A stretch of DNA of 64,000 bases from Janthinobacterium sp. PAMC25594 (GTDB lineage: Bacteria; Pseudomonadota; Gammaproteobacteria; Burkholderiales; Burkholderiaceae_D). Under the pieces are notes generated by a model that saw nothing but the letters and a program-made list of their open reading frames with translations, searched no databases and was not told the DNA's origin. A program made the translations under genes and the position numbers. Positions 9,121 through 18,798 of the stretch are shown here, one piece after another. The DNA lies in assembly GCF_019443505.1 (NCBI RefSeq), contig NZ_CP080377.1, positions 2,790,001-2,854,000 on the forward strand. The letters run 5' to 3'. Position 1 is the first letter of the stretch. Every line of letters begins with the position of its first letter.

Positions 9121-10374
9121 TTAAAACTTGTACGAGGCATTCAGGTAGCCCGTGCGGCCGCGCGGATCATAGTAGCGGTCGTCATAGCCGAACTGCTGGC
9201 CGCGGTTCGCGCCGGACGTCGATGGCACGAATGGCGGACTCTTGTCGGCCAGGTTCAACATGCCTGCGGTGAGGACCCAGCTCTTGCTGGGTGTCAACAC
9301 CGTCTGCCAGTCCAGGGTCGAATAGAACCCGACCCGCATGCGGATGTCTTCCTGCCCCGTCACAGCGCCGGGCGCGTCGAGCACATCGACCGAGGTTTCC
9401 TGGTCCTTGTAGCCGGACAGGAAGCTGACCGTCAGCGAATTGGCCCAGTTGCCCGTTTTCAAGGTATTCGTCCACTGGCGAATCGCGGATCTGTACATCC
9501 CACAGGTCGGCGCCCAGGGTAATGGCGCTGATCGGCTCGTAGGGAAGCCCAGGGTGGCCTGTTTCGACTTCTCCGGCTGCAAGTTGCGGTTACCGCCGGC
9601 CAGCTGGTCGTACTGGTGGCTGCCAGGCTGGCATCGCGCATTGAGGCGCGTGGTGATGGCTTGCAGGGCCGGCGTACATGTGTACTTGTCGCTGGTGACA
9701 CCATAGCCGCGCTGCAGGGCGTTGACCTGTGGCACCGTTGGCGCATGGAAACCATTGCCGAAGGAACCGCGAATCAGCAAGGTGGGCGCCGGCGTCCACT
9801 TGAAGCTGGCCTTGGCCGTGGTGGCGCCGCCGAAGTCCGAGAAGTCATCGAAACGCAAGGCCGCGCCCAGTTCCAGCTCTTTCAGCACAGGCGCGATCAC
9901 TTCGCCAAAGATGCCCTTCGACGTGCTGCTGGCGCTGTACGGCTGGCTGCTGGCCACGTCGCCGAAACGCTGGTCGCATTCCAGCCCCGTCGTGCCACCG
10001 CACCAGGTGCCCTTCACTGGGTCGGCCAGGATGCCTTGCGCAAACGGACTCGGTTTGGCCGAGAATTCTTCGCGGTTGATGTTGGCGCCCACGCCCAGCA
10101 TCATGGCGCCGCCCGGCAGGCGCCGTATTTCCGTCGAGCCATTGAGGTTGATGGTTTGCAGGCGCGACGTGCCGCCATCCCAGCAACCGGTAAAGGAGCC
10201 GCCTTGATGGCTTCCTGCGCCGCAGCCGACTGCTTGCCCGGGCCGACGAAGGGATCGAGCAAGCTGCTCGATGTGAGGTTGCTGACGGCAATCGCGCCAG
10301 GATAACCGGAAATACTGCCTTTTACGCGGCTTTCCGAGAAGTTGCAGGAGGCATTGTAATCCCAATCACGGGGA
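9121..10374 (-). pseudogene. Decayed TonB-dependent receptor
   Basis: Remains of a TonB-dependent receptor. The C-terminal barrel is recognisable (ALRFDDFSDFGGATTAKASF, GSFGNGFHAPTVPQV, LQPEKSKQATLGF, ending YLNASYKF), but signal peptide, plug and first strands are absent. Around 10210-10370 the barrel sequence is in another frame (DWDYNASCNFSESRVKGSI, SSSLLDPFVGPGKQS) and shifts near 10200. Around 9485-9535 a second shift is seen: the expected YEPISAITLGADLWDVQIRD is out of frame. Just after it about 60-100 residues of the usual barrel are missing. At least two frameshifts, one internal deletion and a lost 5' half make it non-functional. An open frame of 414 codons across it would be called as a gene by automatic methods, but is misleading. 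Confidence 0.85.
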
Positions 10375-10488
10375 CATTCTTGCTGTCAACAAAACTCACT
10401 ATGGGTATGGCAGGCATATAACATTGTGAATATAAAAAGAAAATTCGGGGAAGCGCATTCGCCCAAAGTGGCGCCAACGCAGGCGCCG

Positions 10489-11862
10489 TCAGTGGGTCAA
10501 CGGCAATCTGATATCAATGTGGCAGCCGGGCGTGCCATCGACGGCACTGACCTGGCCGCCCAGTTGCTGCACGATGGTGTAGACGATGTGCATGCCCAGG
10601 CCGGAGCCGCCCTGGCCCCGCTTGGTGGTGAAGAACGGTTCGAACATATGCTCGCGCACGGCGGGCGCCAGGCCGACGCCATCGTCGGAAAACTCCAGCA
10701 GCAGCCAGCGCAAGGCAGCGTCATCCCCATCCGCCTCGATGCGCGCGCGTATCGTGATGCGGCCCGGCCCGCCCTGCGGATAACCGTGGCGGGCGCTGTT
10801 CATCAGCAGGTTCGAGAGGATTTGCGACAATTTCCCGGCCGCCAGGCGCACTTGGCAATCGGGCGCGATGTCGAGTTCCACGCCCAGCGCCGCCTTGCGC
10901 AGTTCCGGGCTGTGCGCCGACACCAGGCCGTGCACATAGTCGTGCAGCGCCAGATCGGCCACGTATTCGCTGACCTGGTCCACGGCCAGCTGCTTGAAAT
11001 TACCGATCAGGTCGGCCGCGCGCGCCAGGTTGCGCTCGATCAAGGCCGCCGCGCCTTTGAGCGATTCGGCAATGTCGATCAGTTCGGCGCGGCTGACCTT
11101 GGCGCCGCCCAGCAGCTGCACCAGCTGGTCGGCATAGCTGCCCATGCTCGACGCGGCCGTCAACGCCACGCCGATGGGCGTGTTGACTTCATGCGAGACA
11201 CCCGCCACCAGCGAGCCGAGGGCCGCCATCTGTTCCTGCTCGATCAGGTTCGCTTGCGCCGCCAGCAGCAATTCGGTGCGCACGCGCACGATTTCTTCCA
11301 GCTGCTGCGTGCGCTCCTGGTGCTGCAGCTCGGCCGCGCCGCGGGCCGAGAAGATCGACAGCAGCAGCAAGGCCAGCAAGCGCTTGTTTTCATCGATGGG
11401 ACGCGTGTCGATAGCCGACAGGATGCCCAGGGTCTTGCCTTCGGTATCGATCAGCGGCATGCCGACATAGCTTTCCGCCCGCATGTCGACGAGGAGGGTA
11501 TCGAATGGAAAGCGACGCTGGATGTCGCTGCCATGAAAACACATGCTTTGGCACGTCACATCCTGGCAAGGCGTGTGCTGCAGGCTGTATTCGATATTCG
11601 GCTGGTAGCCGTCGCCGCCCCACAGGGCGAGGGTGCGGATGCCTTCGCTGCCATCGTCCATGCGCACCAGGCGCCCGGCGATCACATAGTGCACATCGAG
11701 CGCTTCTGCCAGGTCCTTGACGAGGATGCGCAGGAAGTCGTCGCCACGGGCGTGCGCCGTCGAGGCCGTGATCGAGCGCAGGGCTGCCTCCGCCAGGGTG
11801 CGCCGCTGCTCGGGATCGAACAGGGGTTCTTGCGAATTCACATCAAACAACGGAATACTCAT
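10489..11862 (-). CDS. GAF-domain sensor histidine kinase
   Basis: Cytoplasmic two-component sensor kinase of 457 residues. A GAF domain (about residues 25-175, with HTPCQDV and VGMPLID typical of this subgroup) is joined by a coiled-coil linker (about 176-210) to the kinase core. The core has an H-box SHEVNTPIG with phospho-acceptor His224, an N-box (LLMNSARHGY), G1 (DDGVGLAP), F-box (FEPFFTTKRG) and G2 (GSGLGMHIV). There are no transmembrane segments or signal peptide, so it senses an intracellular or diffusible signal. No response regulator is adjacent, so the partner is unknown. The GAF plus NTPIG H-box layout is common in orphan betaproteobacterial kinases. Confidence 0.92.
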   Translation of the reverse strand: MSIPLFDVNSQEPLFDPEQRRTLAEAALRSITASTAHARGDDFLRILVKDLAEALDVHYVIAGRLVRMDDGSEGIRTLALWGGDGYQPNIEYSLQHTPCQDVTCQSMCFHGSDIQRRFPFDTLLVDMRAESYVGMPLIDTEGKTLGILSAIDTRPIDENKRLLALLLLSIFSARGAAELQHQERTQQLEEIVRVRTELLLAAQANLIEQEQMAALGSLVAGVSHEVNTPIGVALTAASSMGSYADQLVQLLGGAKVSRAELIDIAESLKGAAALIERNLARAADLIGNFKQLAVDQVSEYVADLALHDYVHGLVSAHSPELRKAALGVELDIAPDCQVRLAAGKLSQILSNLLMNSARHGYPQGGPGRITIRARIEADGDDAALRWLLLEFSDDGVGLAPAVREHMFEPFFTTKRGQGGSGLGMHIVYTIVQQLGGQVSAVDGTPGCHIDIRLPLTH

Positions 11863-11996
11863 GAATGCTCCTGCACGGCACCGGAAGCGCAGGCACAGCT
11901 GCCGGCGCGGCGATTTTCAGCCATGACCCGCTGCAGCGGACCTGCCGCGATTGTACCCCTGGCTATTGTTTAATAATACAGATGTACAGGAATTTT

Positions 11997-12962
11997 TTAC
12001 AGCCAGCCGGAACGCTTGAACAAGTAATACATATAACCGCAGACACAGCTCATCAGTCCCACGGCCACGGGATAGCCGTATTGCCAGTCCAGCTCCGGCA
12101 TGAACTTGAAGTTCATGCCCCACACGCCGGCAAACGCCGTGAACACGGCAAAGATAGCCGCCCAAGCCGCCAACTGCTTGTTCACTTCGCTTTCATCGAT
12201 GGCCACCATCGACAAATTCACCTGGATGGCCGTGCTGATGGTGTCGCGGATGGTGTCGAGCGTGCCGTTGATGCGCGCCAGATGGTCGTGCACGTCGCGG
12301 AAATACTCCTGGGTATCGTGGCACAGCGGCGGCACGCGCCCGCCGTGCAGCTTGCCCACCGCTTCCATCAGGGGCGCCACCACGTGGCGCAAGACCATGA
12401 CCTTGCGTTTCAGCTGGTACAGCCGTTCGATATTGTCGCGCTCGGTGCCACGGTCGAAGATGCGGTCCTCGATCAGTTCCAGCTCCGATTCGAGCGCGTC
12501 GAGCACGGGAAAGTAACGGTCGACGACGGCGTCCATCAGCGCGTACAGCACGAAGGCCGAGCCCTGGCGCAGCAAGTGCGGTTCGCGCTCGGCGCGCGCG
12601 CGGACACCGAGGAAACCTTGCGAGCTGTTGCTGCGCGACGAGAGCACGTAATTGGCGCCGACAAAAATGTCGACTTCGCCCAGCACCAGTTCGTTCTCGA
12701 CCATTTCCACGGTTTTCACGACGGCAAACAGGGAATCGCCATACTCCTCGATCTTCGGACGCTGATGGCCCCGCTGCGCGTCTTCCACCGCCAGTTCGTG
12801 CAGGCAAAACTCGTGCTGCATCTGTTTCAGCTCGTCCGGCGTGGCGTCGAGCAGGGCCACCCAGACGAAGCAGTCGGGGCGCTCGACGTAATCGCTGATA
12901 TCGTCAATCGGCAAGTCGGCCAGTTTTTTGCCATCCTGGTAGGCCACGCAGTTAATCAGCAT
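11997..12962 (-). CDS. corA: CorA-family magnesium/cobalt transporter
   Basis: Inner-membrane divalent-cation channel of 321 residues. A large cytoplasmic N-terminal domain (with VWVALLDATPDEL, VEDAQRGHQRPKIEEYGD) leads to a long stalk helix. Two C-terminal transmembrane helices follow, the first ending in the signature GMN motif (FAGVWGMNFKFMPEL). The start chosen is the ATG at 12962 (MLINCVAY), which begins the conserved fold; a TTG four codons upstream is also possible. It lies 147 bases from ntrC on the same strand but probably has its own promoter. Confidence 0.94.
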   Translation of the reverse strand: MLINCVAYQDGKKLADLPIDDISDYVERPDCFVWVALLDATPDELKQMQHEFCLHELAVEDAQRGHQRPKIEEYGDSLFAVVKTVEMVENELVLGEVDIFVGANYVLSSRSNSSQGFLGVRARAEREPHLLRQGSAFVLYALMDAVVDRYFPVLDALESELELIEDRIFDRGTERDNIERLYQLKRKVMVLRHVVAPLMEAVGKLHGGRVPPLCHDTQEYFRDVHDHLARINGTLDTIRDTISTAIQVNLSMVAIDESEVNKQLAAWAAIFAVFTAFAGVWGMNFKFMPELDWQYGYPVAVGLMSCVCGYMYYLFKRSGWL

Positions 12963-13109
12963 ACAGTTCCACAATGAAAGTTAAGACCGGACGAAACAGT
13001 CCGGCAGGCGCCAGCTTACCTTATCGCCTGCTGTGAGTGTTGTGGGTGTTGTGGCGTGCAAGGAACGCCGCGGGGAAAGGCGGACGGGGAGCCCCCGCCC
13101 GGCCATGCG

Positions 13110-14600
13110 TCAATCGTCCTTGGCGCCGTCGATGCCCAGCTCGGAGATCTTGCGGGTGATGGTGTTGCGGCCGATGCCCAGGCGCACGGCGGCGTCGTTT
13201 TTGCGCCCGTGCGTATGCTTGAGCGCCGTCTTGATCAGGGCCGACTCGAATTGCCGTCCCAGCACGGCCATGACTTCCTGCTGCCCCGCGCCCAGCATGC
13301 CGGCCGCCTGCAATTCCAGTAAACCAATCCAGCCCGGTGGCGCACCATTGGCGGGCGCGGCCGCTTCGAAGACCTGGCCGCCGTGCGCATGGGCAACATT
13401 TGCTGGCGCCACGTCAGCGGACGCCGCCGTGGCCGCGCCATCGCCCTGCCCCTGCGTCAATTCCAGCGGCAAGTCCTTGATTTCCACCGTCTGGCCCGGC
13501 GCCATCACGGTGATCCAGTTGCACAGGTTTTCCAGCTGGCGCACATTGCCGGGCAAATCGAGGCCGCTGAGAAATTGCATGGTCGGTTCGCTCATGCGCT
13601 TCGCTTCCACGCCCAGCTGGCGCGCGCTTTGCACCAGGAAGTGGCGCACCAGGATGGGGATATCCTCGCGCCGCTCCCTCAAACTGGGCAGGCGCAAACG
13701 GATCACGTTCAGGCGGTGATACAAGTCTTCGCGGAACAGGCCGTCGCGCACGCGCTGTTCCAGATTCTGGTGCGTGGCCGTAATGACGCGCACATTGGCC
13801 TTCATGGGCTGATGGCCACCGACGCGATAGAAATGGCCATCGGACAGCACGCGCAGCAAGCGCGTCTGCAGGTCGAACGGCATGTCGCCGATTTCATCGA
13901 GGAACAAAGTACCGTTCTCGGCTTGCTCGAAGCGGCCCCGGCGCGTCGTCTGCGCACCCGTAAATGCCCCGCGTTCATGGCCGAACAGTTCGGACTCCAG
14001 CAAATCCTTCGGGATCGCCGCCGTGTTCAGGGCGATGAACGGCTGCGCCGCGCGCGGACTGTGCTTGTGCAGCGCGCGCGCCACCAGTTCCTTGCCAGAA
14101 CCAGATTCGCCCGTGATGAGCACCGTCACATTCGATTGCGACAAACGGCCGATGGCGCGGAAGACTTCCTGCATGGCCGGTGCCTGGCCGAGGATCTCCG
14201 GCGTTTCCGACGGGCCCGATTCGACGCTGGTCTCGCGCAGGCTCTCTTCCAGCGCGCGGCGGATCAGCTCGACAGCCTTGTCGATGTCAAACGGCTTGGC
14301 CAGGTATTCGAAGGCGCCGCCCTGGAAGGCCGCGACGGCCGAATCGAGGTCGGAAAAGGCCGTAATGATGATGACCGGCAAGCCGGGAAAGCGTGATTTA
14401 ACCGTCTGCAACAGTTCCAGGCCGGACGCGCCCGGCATGCGGATGTCGGACACGAGCACTTGCGGCGTGTCAAATTCCAGTGCCGCGATGGCGTCGCGCG
14501 CATTGGCAAAACTCTTGGTGGCGAGATTTTCCCGCGCCAGGGCTTTTTCCAGCACCCAGCGGATTGATTCGTCGTCGTCAACTATCCAGATTGGCTTCAT
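13110..14600 (-). CDS. ntrC: Nitrogen regulation response regulator NtrC
   Basis: Sigma-54-dependent activator of nitrogen-limitation genes, 496 residues. The receiver domain (residues 1-120) has an acidic pocket DDDE at 8-11, phospho-acceptor Asp52 (LVSDIRMPG) and a KPF loop. The AAA+ domain has Walker A GESGSGKE, the sigma-54-contacting GAFTGA loop and Walker B LFLDEIGD. The C-terminal Fis-type helix-turn-helix is KNDAAVRLGIGRNTITRKI. An Ala-rich linker of about 40 residues before the DNA-binding domain is longer than in enteric NtrC. It sits 48 bases after ntrB, the cognate kinase, and its likely target sites are present upstream of glnA. Confidence 0.97.
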   Translation of the reverse strand: MKPIWIVDDDESIRWVLEKALARENLATKSFANARDAIAALEFDTPQVLVSDIRMPGASGLELLQTVKSRFPGLPVIIITAFSDLDSAVAAFQGGAFEYLAKPFDIDKAVELIRRALEESLRETSVESGPSETPEILGQAPAMQEVFRAIGRLSQSNVTVLITGESGSGKELVARALHKHSPRAAQPFIALNTAAIPKDLLESELFGHERGAFTGAQTTRRGRFEQAENGTLFLDEIGDMPFDLQTRLLRVLSDGHFYRVGGHQPMKANVRVITATHQNLEQRVRDGLFREDLYHRLNVIRLRLPSLRERREDIPILVRHFLVQSARQLGVEAKRMSEPTMQFLSGLDLPGNVRQLENLCNWITVMAPGQTVEIKDLPLELTQGQGDGAATAASADVAPANVAHAHGGQVFEAAAPANGAPPGWIGLLELQAAGMLGAGQQEVMAVLGRQFESALIKTALKHTHGRKNDAAVRLGIGRNTITRKISELGIDGAKDD

Positions 14601-14648
14601 TAGTGTGTGCGTCCCGCAATGGATTTCATGGGTGGGATACTGCCTCGC

Positions 14649-15737
14649 TTATGGCAAGGGGAGAACGATCCTGAAATCGGTGTATCCAGGCCGGCTTTCG
14701 CACTCGATCACGCCCAGGTGCTGTTGCACGAAGGTTTGCGCCAAGGTCAGTCCCAGCCCGCTGCCGCCGTCCCTGCCCGACACCAGCGGGTAGAAAATCC
14801 GGTCGCGGATCTGGGGTGCGATGCCCGGTCCATTGTCAATGATATGCAAGTCTAATGCCAGGTTGTAGCGGACCTTGGCCAAGGTCACCTGGCGCGCCAC
14901 GCGCGTCTTGAAAATCAGCTCCGCATCGCCCGCCTCGATGCGCTCGGCCAGCGCTTGCGCCGCGTTGTGCGCGATATTGAGCACGGTTTGTATCAATTGC
15001 TCCTTGTCGCCGCGAAACTCGGGGATCGAGGCGTCGTAATCGCGCGAAATGGTCAGGCCGCTGGGAAACTCGGCCAGGATCAGGCTGCGCACCCGTTCGC
15101 ATACTTCGTGGATATTCACGTCGCCCACGATATGCGGGCGGCGGTGCGGCGCCAGCAGGCGGTCGACCAGGGTTTGCAGGCGGTCCGCTTCCTTGATGAT
15201 GACTTGCGTGTATTCGCGCAGCTCGCTCAGGTGCAGGGCCGGCAATTCCAGCTCCAGCAGCTGGGCCGCGCCGCGGATGCCGCCCAGCGGGTTCTTGATT
15301 TCATGCGCCAGGTTGCGGATCAGCTCCTTGTTGACCTGGCTCTGGTCGAGGATGCGCTCCTCGCGGTCGAGTTTTAATTGCTGCACGTTTTCGCGCAGCT
15401 CGATCAGCACGCCGTCGCGCGGCGCGTCGAGCGCGCTGACGATGCTGTGCACGCGCAGCGGTTCGCGCCCCAGGCGCTCCAGACTCAGGTCCTGGCGCAA
15501 ATCGGAAAATTTATGTTCAAGCGCCTGCGCGCAGATGCCGGCCAGCTCCTCGGGATTGAGGAACAGCGCCGTCAGCTTTTGCCGCGACAAGGCTTTCAAC
15601 GAGCTTTCCAACAGGTTTTCCGCGGCCGCGTTGGCATAGCTGATGCGGCCGTCGCCGTCGAGCAGGATCACGGCCGAAGCGAGCAAATCAAGGCCGGCCA
15701 GGTGGGCGGGACGGCTGGAATGGTTGTCTAATGTCAT
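14649..15737 (-). CDS. ntrB: Nitrogen regulation sensor kinase NtrB
   Basis: Soluble histidine kinase/phosphatase that controls NtrC in response to PII, 362 residues. An N-terminal PAS domain (LASAVILLDGDGRISYAN) is followed by an H-box NLAHEIKNPLGGIRGAAQLL with phospho-acceptor His145. The ATPase region has an N-box (LNIAHNAAQAL), G1 (IIDNGPGIAP) and G2 (GGSGLGLTLAQ). No transmembrane segments. The ATG at 15737 lies only 5 bases after the DUF4124 stop, so the two are co-transcribed. Confidence 0.97.
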   Translation of the reverse strand: MTLDNHSSRPAHLAGLDLLASAVILLDGDGRISYANAAAENLLESSLKALSRQKLTALFLNPEELAGICAQALEHKFSDLRQDLSLERLGREPLRVHSIVSALDAPRDGVLIELRENVQQLKLDREERILDQSQVNKELIRNLAHEIKNPLGGIRGAAQLLELELPALHLSELREYTQVIIKEADRLQTLVDRLLAPHRRPHIVGDVNIHEVCERVRSLILAEFPSGLTISRDYDASIPEFRGDKEQLIQTVLNIAHNAAQALAERIEAGDAELIFKTRVARQVTLAKVRYNLALDLHIIDNGPGIAPQIRDRIFYPLVSGRDGGSGLGLTLAQTFVQQHLGVIECESRPGYTDFRIVLPLP

Positions 15738-15742
15738 GTGCT

Positions 15743-16252
15743 TTACCGAATATTCGCGATCTCGCGTTTCAGGGCCTCGACGTTCTGCTGGGTCCGGTTG
15801 ATATTCTCTTTCAACTGCGCCGCTCTTTCCTGATACTTGGCGTAGTTGCGTTCATTGCCCTGGCGTTCAGGCTGGCCCTCGTTGAACTCCAGGCGCTGGG
15901 CCGCCAGTTTCTGCTCTTCGCTGCGCAATTCGTCCTGCAATATCTGGCGCCGGTCCAGGTCGCGCGCCCGTTGCTCGGCGCCATCGACCTTGGGAAACGC
16001 GCCGGCGGCAGGCGCCGCCGTGGCCACCGCCTGCGTGGCGGGCCGCGCAGGCGCACCGGCCAGCGGCGCCGTCTTGCGTGGCGGCTCCGTCATGGCGCCC
16101 GGCAAATCGAGCAGTTGGCAATGCGCGCCAGCCCGCTTGTCCGTATATGTCTTGTGTCCCTGCGCATCGGCGCACACATACAACTGCCCGTGCGCCTGTG
16201 CCGCCGCGCCCAGCAATCCTGCCATCAGCGCCATTCTGTAATGCTTGGTCAA
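15743..16252 (-). CDS. DUF4124 domain-containing periplasmic protein
   Basis: Small secreted protein of 169 residues with no known function. A signal peptide ends near residue 22 (AHG-QL). A DUF4124 domain follows (LYVCADAQGHKTYTDKRAG), then a Pro/Ala-rich linker and a C-terminal coiled coil (about residues 95-165, rich in E, Q, R and K). A TTG start is proposed at 16252 because AGGAG lies 6 bases upstream and it supplies the positively charged signal-peptide n-region; an ATG six codons later is the alternative. Genes of this family commonly lie between glnA and ntrB in betaproteobacteria, but the link to nitrogen control is only positional. Confidence 0.82.
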   Translation of the reverse strand: MTKHYRMALMAGLLGAAAQAHGQLYVCADAQGHKTYTDKRAGAHCQLLDLPGAMTEPPRKTAPLAGAPARPATQAVATAAPAAGAFPKVDGAEQRARDLDRRQILQDELRSEEQKLAAQRLEFNEGQPERQGNERNYAKYQERAAQLKENINRTQQNVEALKREIANIR

Positions 16253-16326
16253 TCTTCACTCCTGTCGGCTCGTGCCGCATCGTTCCTGGGCCGACTATAC
16301 AACACCGCCCAGTGGCGCCATAACAA

Positions 16327-16362
16327 AAAACGCGGGCAAGACCATCGCCTCACCCGCGTTTT
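16327..16362 (-). terminator. Rho-independent terminator after glnA
   Basis: AAAACGCGGG (16327-16336) pairs with CCCGCGTTTT (16353-16362), giving a stem with T-runs on either strand. It separates glnA from DUF4124-ntrB-ntrC, so read-through or a second promoter must feed the regulators. Confidence 0.85.
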
Positions 16363-16397
16363 TTATTCACTACCGGCAAGTTGCCGGCATGGCGCCA

Positions 16398-17813
16398 TTA
16401 CAGCGAATAGTACATGTCGAACTCGGCAGGATGCGTGGTCATGCGCATGCGCTGCACGTCCTGCATTTTCAGTTCCAGGTACGCGTCGATCATGGAATCG
16501 CTGAACACGCCGCCACGGGTCAGGAACTCGCGGTCCTTGTCCAGGGCTTCCAGTGCTTCTTCCAGCGAAGCGCACACGGTAGGGATCAGTGCGTCTTCTT
16601 CTGGCGGCAGATGGTACAGATCTTTCGAGGCGGCTTCGCCCGGATGGATCTTGTTGGCAACGCCGTCCAGGCCAGCCATCAGCAGTGCGGCGAAGCACAG
16701 GTACGGGTTCGCCAGTGGATCCGGGAAGCGCGCTTCCACGCGGCGGCCTTTTGGATTGGCCACGTGCGGGATACGGATCGAGGCGGAACGGTTTTTCGCC
16801 GAGTACGCCAGTTTCACTGGAGCTTCGTAGCCTGGTACCAGACGCTTGTACGAGTTGGTGCCCGGGTTGGTGATCGCGTTCAGTGCCTTGGCATGCTTGA
16901 TGATGCCGCCGATGTAGTACAGGGCGAAATCGGACAGGCCGGCATAGCCGTCGCCAGCGAACAGGTTTTTGCCATCTTTCCATACGGATTGATGCACGTG
17001 CATGCCCGAACCGTTGTCGCCAACGATAGGTTTCGGCATGAAGGTGGCGGTCTTGCCATAGCTGTGCGCCACGTTCCACACCACGTATTTCAGGTTTTGC
17101 GTCCAGTCGGCGCGCTCGACCAGGGTCGAGAAGCGGGTGCCGATTTCATTCTGGCCTGCGCCAGCGACTTCGTGATGATGCACCTCAACCGGGATGCCCA
17201 GCGATTCCAGAATCAGGCACATTTCCGAACGCATGTCCTGGAAGCTGTCCACTGGTGGTACGGGGAAGTAGCCGCCCTTGACGGTAGGACGGTGGCCGCT
17301 GTTGCCGCCTTCGATGTCCTTGCCGGTCGACCACGAACCTTCGTCCGAACCGATCTTGACGAAGCAGCCCGACATGTCGATCTTCCAGCGCACGCTGTCG
17401 AAGATGAAGAATTCTGGCTCAGGGCCGAAGTAGGCGGTGTCGCCCATGCCCGACGATTTCAGGTAGGCTTCGGCGCGTTTCGCGATCGAGCGCGGGTCGC
17501 GGTCGTAGCCCTTGCCGTCCGACGGTTCGATCACGTCGCACTGCATGAACAAGGTCGTTTCTTCCATGAACGGGTCGATATTGGCCGTGTTTGGATCCGG
17601 CAGCAAGATCATGTCGGACGCTTCGATGCCTTTCCAGCCAGCGATCGAAGAACCGTCAAAGGCGTGGCCCGACTCGAATTTATCCATGTCGAAGTGCGAC
17701 ACGGGAACCGTCACGTGCTGCTCTTTACCACGGGTATCAGCAAAGCGGAAATCAACGAATTTGACTTCGTTTTCTTCTACCATCTTCAAGACTTCTGCGG
17801 CTGTCATTGCCAT
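16398..17813 (-). CDS. glnA: Glutamine synthetase type I
   Basis: ATP-dependent ligation of ammonia to glutamate, the main ammonia assimilation step; cytoplasmic dodecamer. The 471 residues match the GSI-beta class. Visible features: an N-terminal beta-grasp ([14 protein letters not shown]), the Asp-latch region FDGSSIAGW, metal and substrate residues in [10 protein letters not shown] and [16 protein letters not shown], the [19 protein letters not shown] block, and the adenylylation Tyr in [11 protein letters not shown]. The ATG at 17813 follows AGGAG by 6 bases. Upstream there is a sigma-54-type promoter with two NtrC-like sites, in agreement with nitrogen control by the ntrBC genes just downstream. 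Confidence 0.98.
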   Translation of the reverse strand: MAMTAAEVLKMVEENEVKFVDFRFADTRGKEQHVTVPVSHFDMDKFESGHAFDGSSIAGWKGIEASDMILLPDPNTANIDPFMEETTLFMQCDVIEPSDGKGYDRDPRSIAKRAEAYLKSSGMGDTAYFGPEPEFFIFDSVRWKIDMSGCFVKIGSDEGSWSTGKDIEGGNSGHRPTVKGGYFPVPPVDSFQDMRSEMCLILESLGIPVEVHHHEVAGAGQNEIGTRFSTLVERADWTQNLKYVVWNVAHSYGKTATFMPKPIVGDNGSGMHVHQSVWKDGKNLFAGDGYAGLSDFALYYIGGIIKHAKALNAITNPGTNSYKRLVPGYEAPVKLAYSAKNRSASIRIPHVANPKGRRVEARFPDPLANPYLCFAALLMAGLDGVANKIHPGEAASKDLYHLPPEEDALIPTVCASLEEALEALDKDREFLTRGGVFSDSMIDAYLELKMQDVQRMRMTTHPAEFDMYYSL

Positions 17814-17954
17814 GCGTATCTCCTAAATGAATGTGGGGTGAGCCGACCTTAATGCGTCTGGGCTGATGAAGCGAAGCAAACATTGCGTGCCACCAAAACT
17901 CATAAGGATCATAGCAGATTCCATGCCAGCTCCTGAAGCGCCTTGGCGCCGGCG

Positions 17955-17969
17955 GCAAAATGACTGCCA
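17955..17969 (-). promoter_or_regulatory. Sigma-54 (-24/-12) promoter of glnA
   Basis: Read on the minus strand, TGGCAG-N5-TTGC has GG and GC separated by exactly 10 bases, as RpoN requires. Transcription would start near 17943, leaving a leader of about 130 bases. The distance to the NtrC-like sites (roughly 85-130 bases upstream of the start) is similar to enteric glnA. Confidence 0.75.
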
Positions 17970-18027
17970 TCCCAGTGAAAGTTTTCCTGCCCGCGATTTT
18001 CCTGCTGAGTTTGCGTCAAATCAAGAA

Positions 18028-18072
18028 TGCACTATGCAAGTGCAAAAAACGAATAACGCACCATTATCGTGC
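18028..18072. promoter_or_regulatory. Two NtrC-type binding sites upstream of glnA
   Basis: Site 1 at 18028-18044 reads TGCACTATGCAAGTGCA; site 2 at 18058-18072 reads GCACCATTATCGTGC. Both fit the known GCAC-N7-GTGC consensus for NtrC dimers. Their centres are 29 bp apart, close to three helical turns, which favours cooperative binding on one face of the DNA. Confidence 0.75.
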
Positions 18073-18198
18073 ATTTTGTGCGCATTCTTGAAAAATGCCT
18101 TCTTATGGTGCATGCGTCGTGCACCGTGGTTTCCCGTTTGCGGGGCGCGGATGGCGCACTATAATCGACCACACCACCCCACTTTCATCGAGGACGCC

Positions 18199-18660
18199 AT
18201 GACTACCGCCGCCGACATCCTGACCACCGCCCGCAGCCGGGCCAATGAAGGTACGCCGTACGCCGGCGCCGTTACGCCGCAGGAAGCGTACGAACTGCTG
18301 CAACTGGACGCAGCCGCCAAGCTTATCGATGTGCGCACGAATGCCGAGCGCGACTGGGTCGGCCGGGTCGACATCGCCGATACCCAGCATGGCGCGGTGC
18401 AGTGGGCCACCTACCCGGGCGGCGCGCCGAATCCCGACTTCCTCGCGCAACTGGCGGCCCAGGCCGGCAAGGATGAAATGCTGCTGTTCCTGTGCCGCTC
18501 CGGCGTGCGCTCGCGCCATGCCGCCAAGCTGGCGACCGAGCACGGCTACATCAACTGCTTCGACATCCTCGAAGGTTTTGAAGGCGACAAGGACGCGGAC
18601 GGCCACCGCAAGCAGATCGGCGGCTGGTGCAAGGCGGGCCTGCCGTGGCTGGGCGCCTGA
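18199..18660 (+). CDS. Rhodanese-like sulfurtransferase
   Basis: Single-domain rhodanese of 153 residues, cytoplasmic (no signal peptide). The start is the ATG at 18199 with GAGGA 6 bases upstream; an in-frame extension to 17866 crosses the glnA regulatory region and is rejected. The domain has AKLIDVRTNAERDWVG and the active-site loop CRSGVRS with catalytic Cys99, then HAAKLATEHGYINCFDILEGFEG. The C-terminal KQIGGWCKAGLPW is common to this proteobacterial subfamily. The sulfur acceptor is unknown. Confidence 0.92.
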   Translation: MTTAADILTTARSRANEGTPYAGAVTPQEAYELLQLDAAAKLIDVRTNAERDWVGRVDIADTQHGAVQWATYPGGAPNPDFLAQLAAQAGKDEMLLFLCRSGVRSRHAAKLATEHGYINCFDILEGFEGDKDADGHRKQIGGWCKAGLPWLGA

Positions 18661-18798
18661 CGCTGGGCGCTTGATACTGGCCATTTAATTATCTGAACCG
18701 TGTTTGATCTGGCGGGCCACGCGATGGCCCACCATCGGCTACAACCATCCATGCGCGCCCGATTTTTTCAACCGCGGCGCAAATTCTCCTTGCGAACA

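Larger units (their letters stand above)
17814..18198. other. glnA / rhodanese divergent regulatory region
   Basis: A 385-base gap holding the glnA sigma-54 promoter (17955-17969), two NtrC-type sites (18028-18072), a 10-bp inverted repeat that brackets them (TCAAGAATGC 18021-18030 / GCATTCTTGA 18082-18091) and a further dyad GGTGCA-N7-TGCACC (18107-18125) nearer the rhodanese gene. No gene is seen. Confidence 0.8.

Noticed and set aside
17876..17892. TGGCAC...TTTGC on the minus strand, a second sigma-54-like promoter nearer glnA
   Set aside because: GG and GC are 12 bases apart instead of 10; sigma-54 spacing is strict, and the site at 17955-17969 fits exactly.
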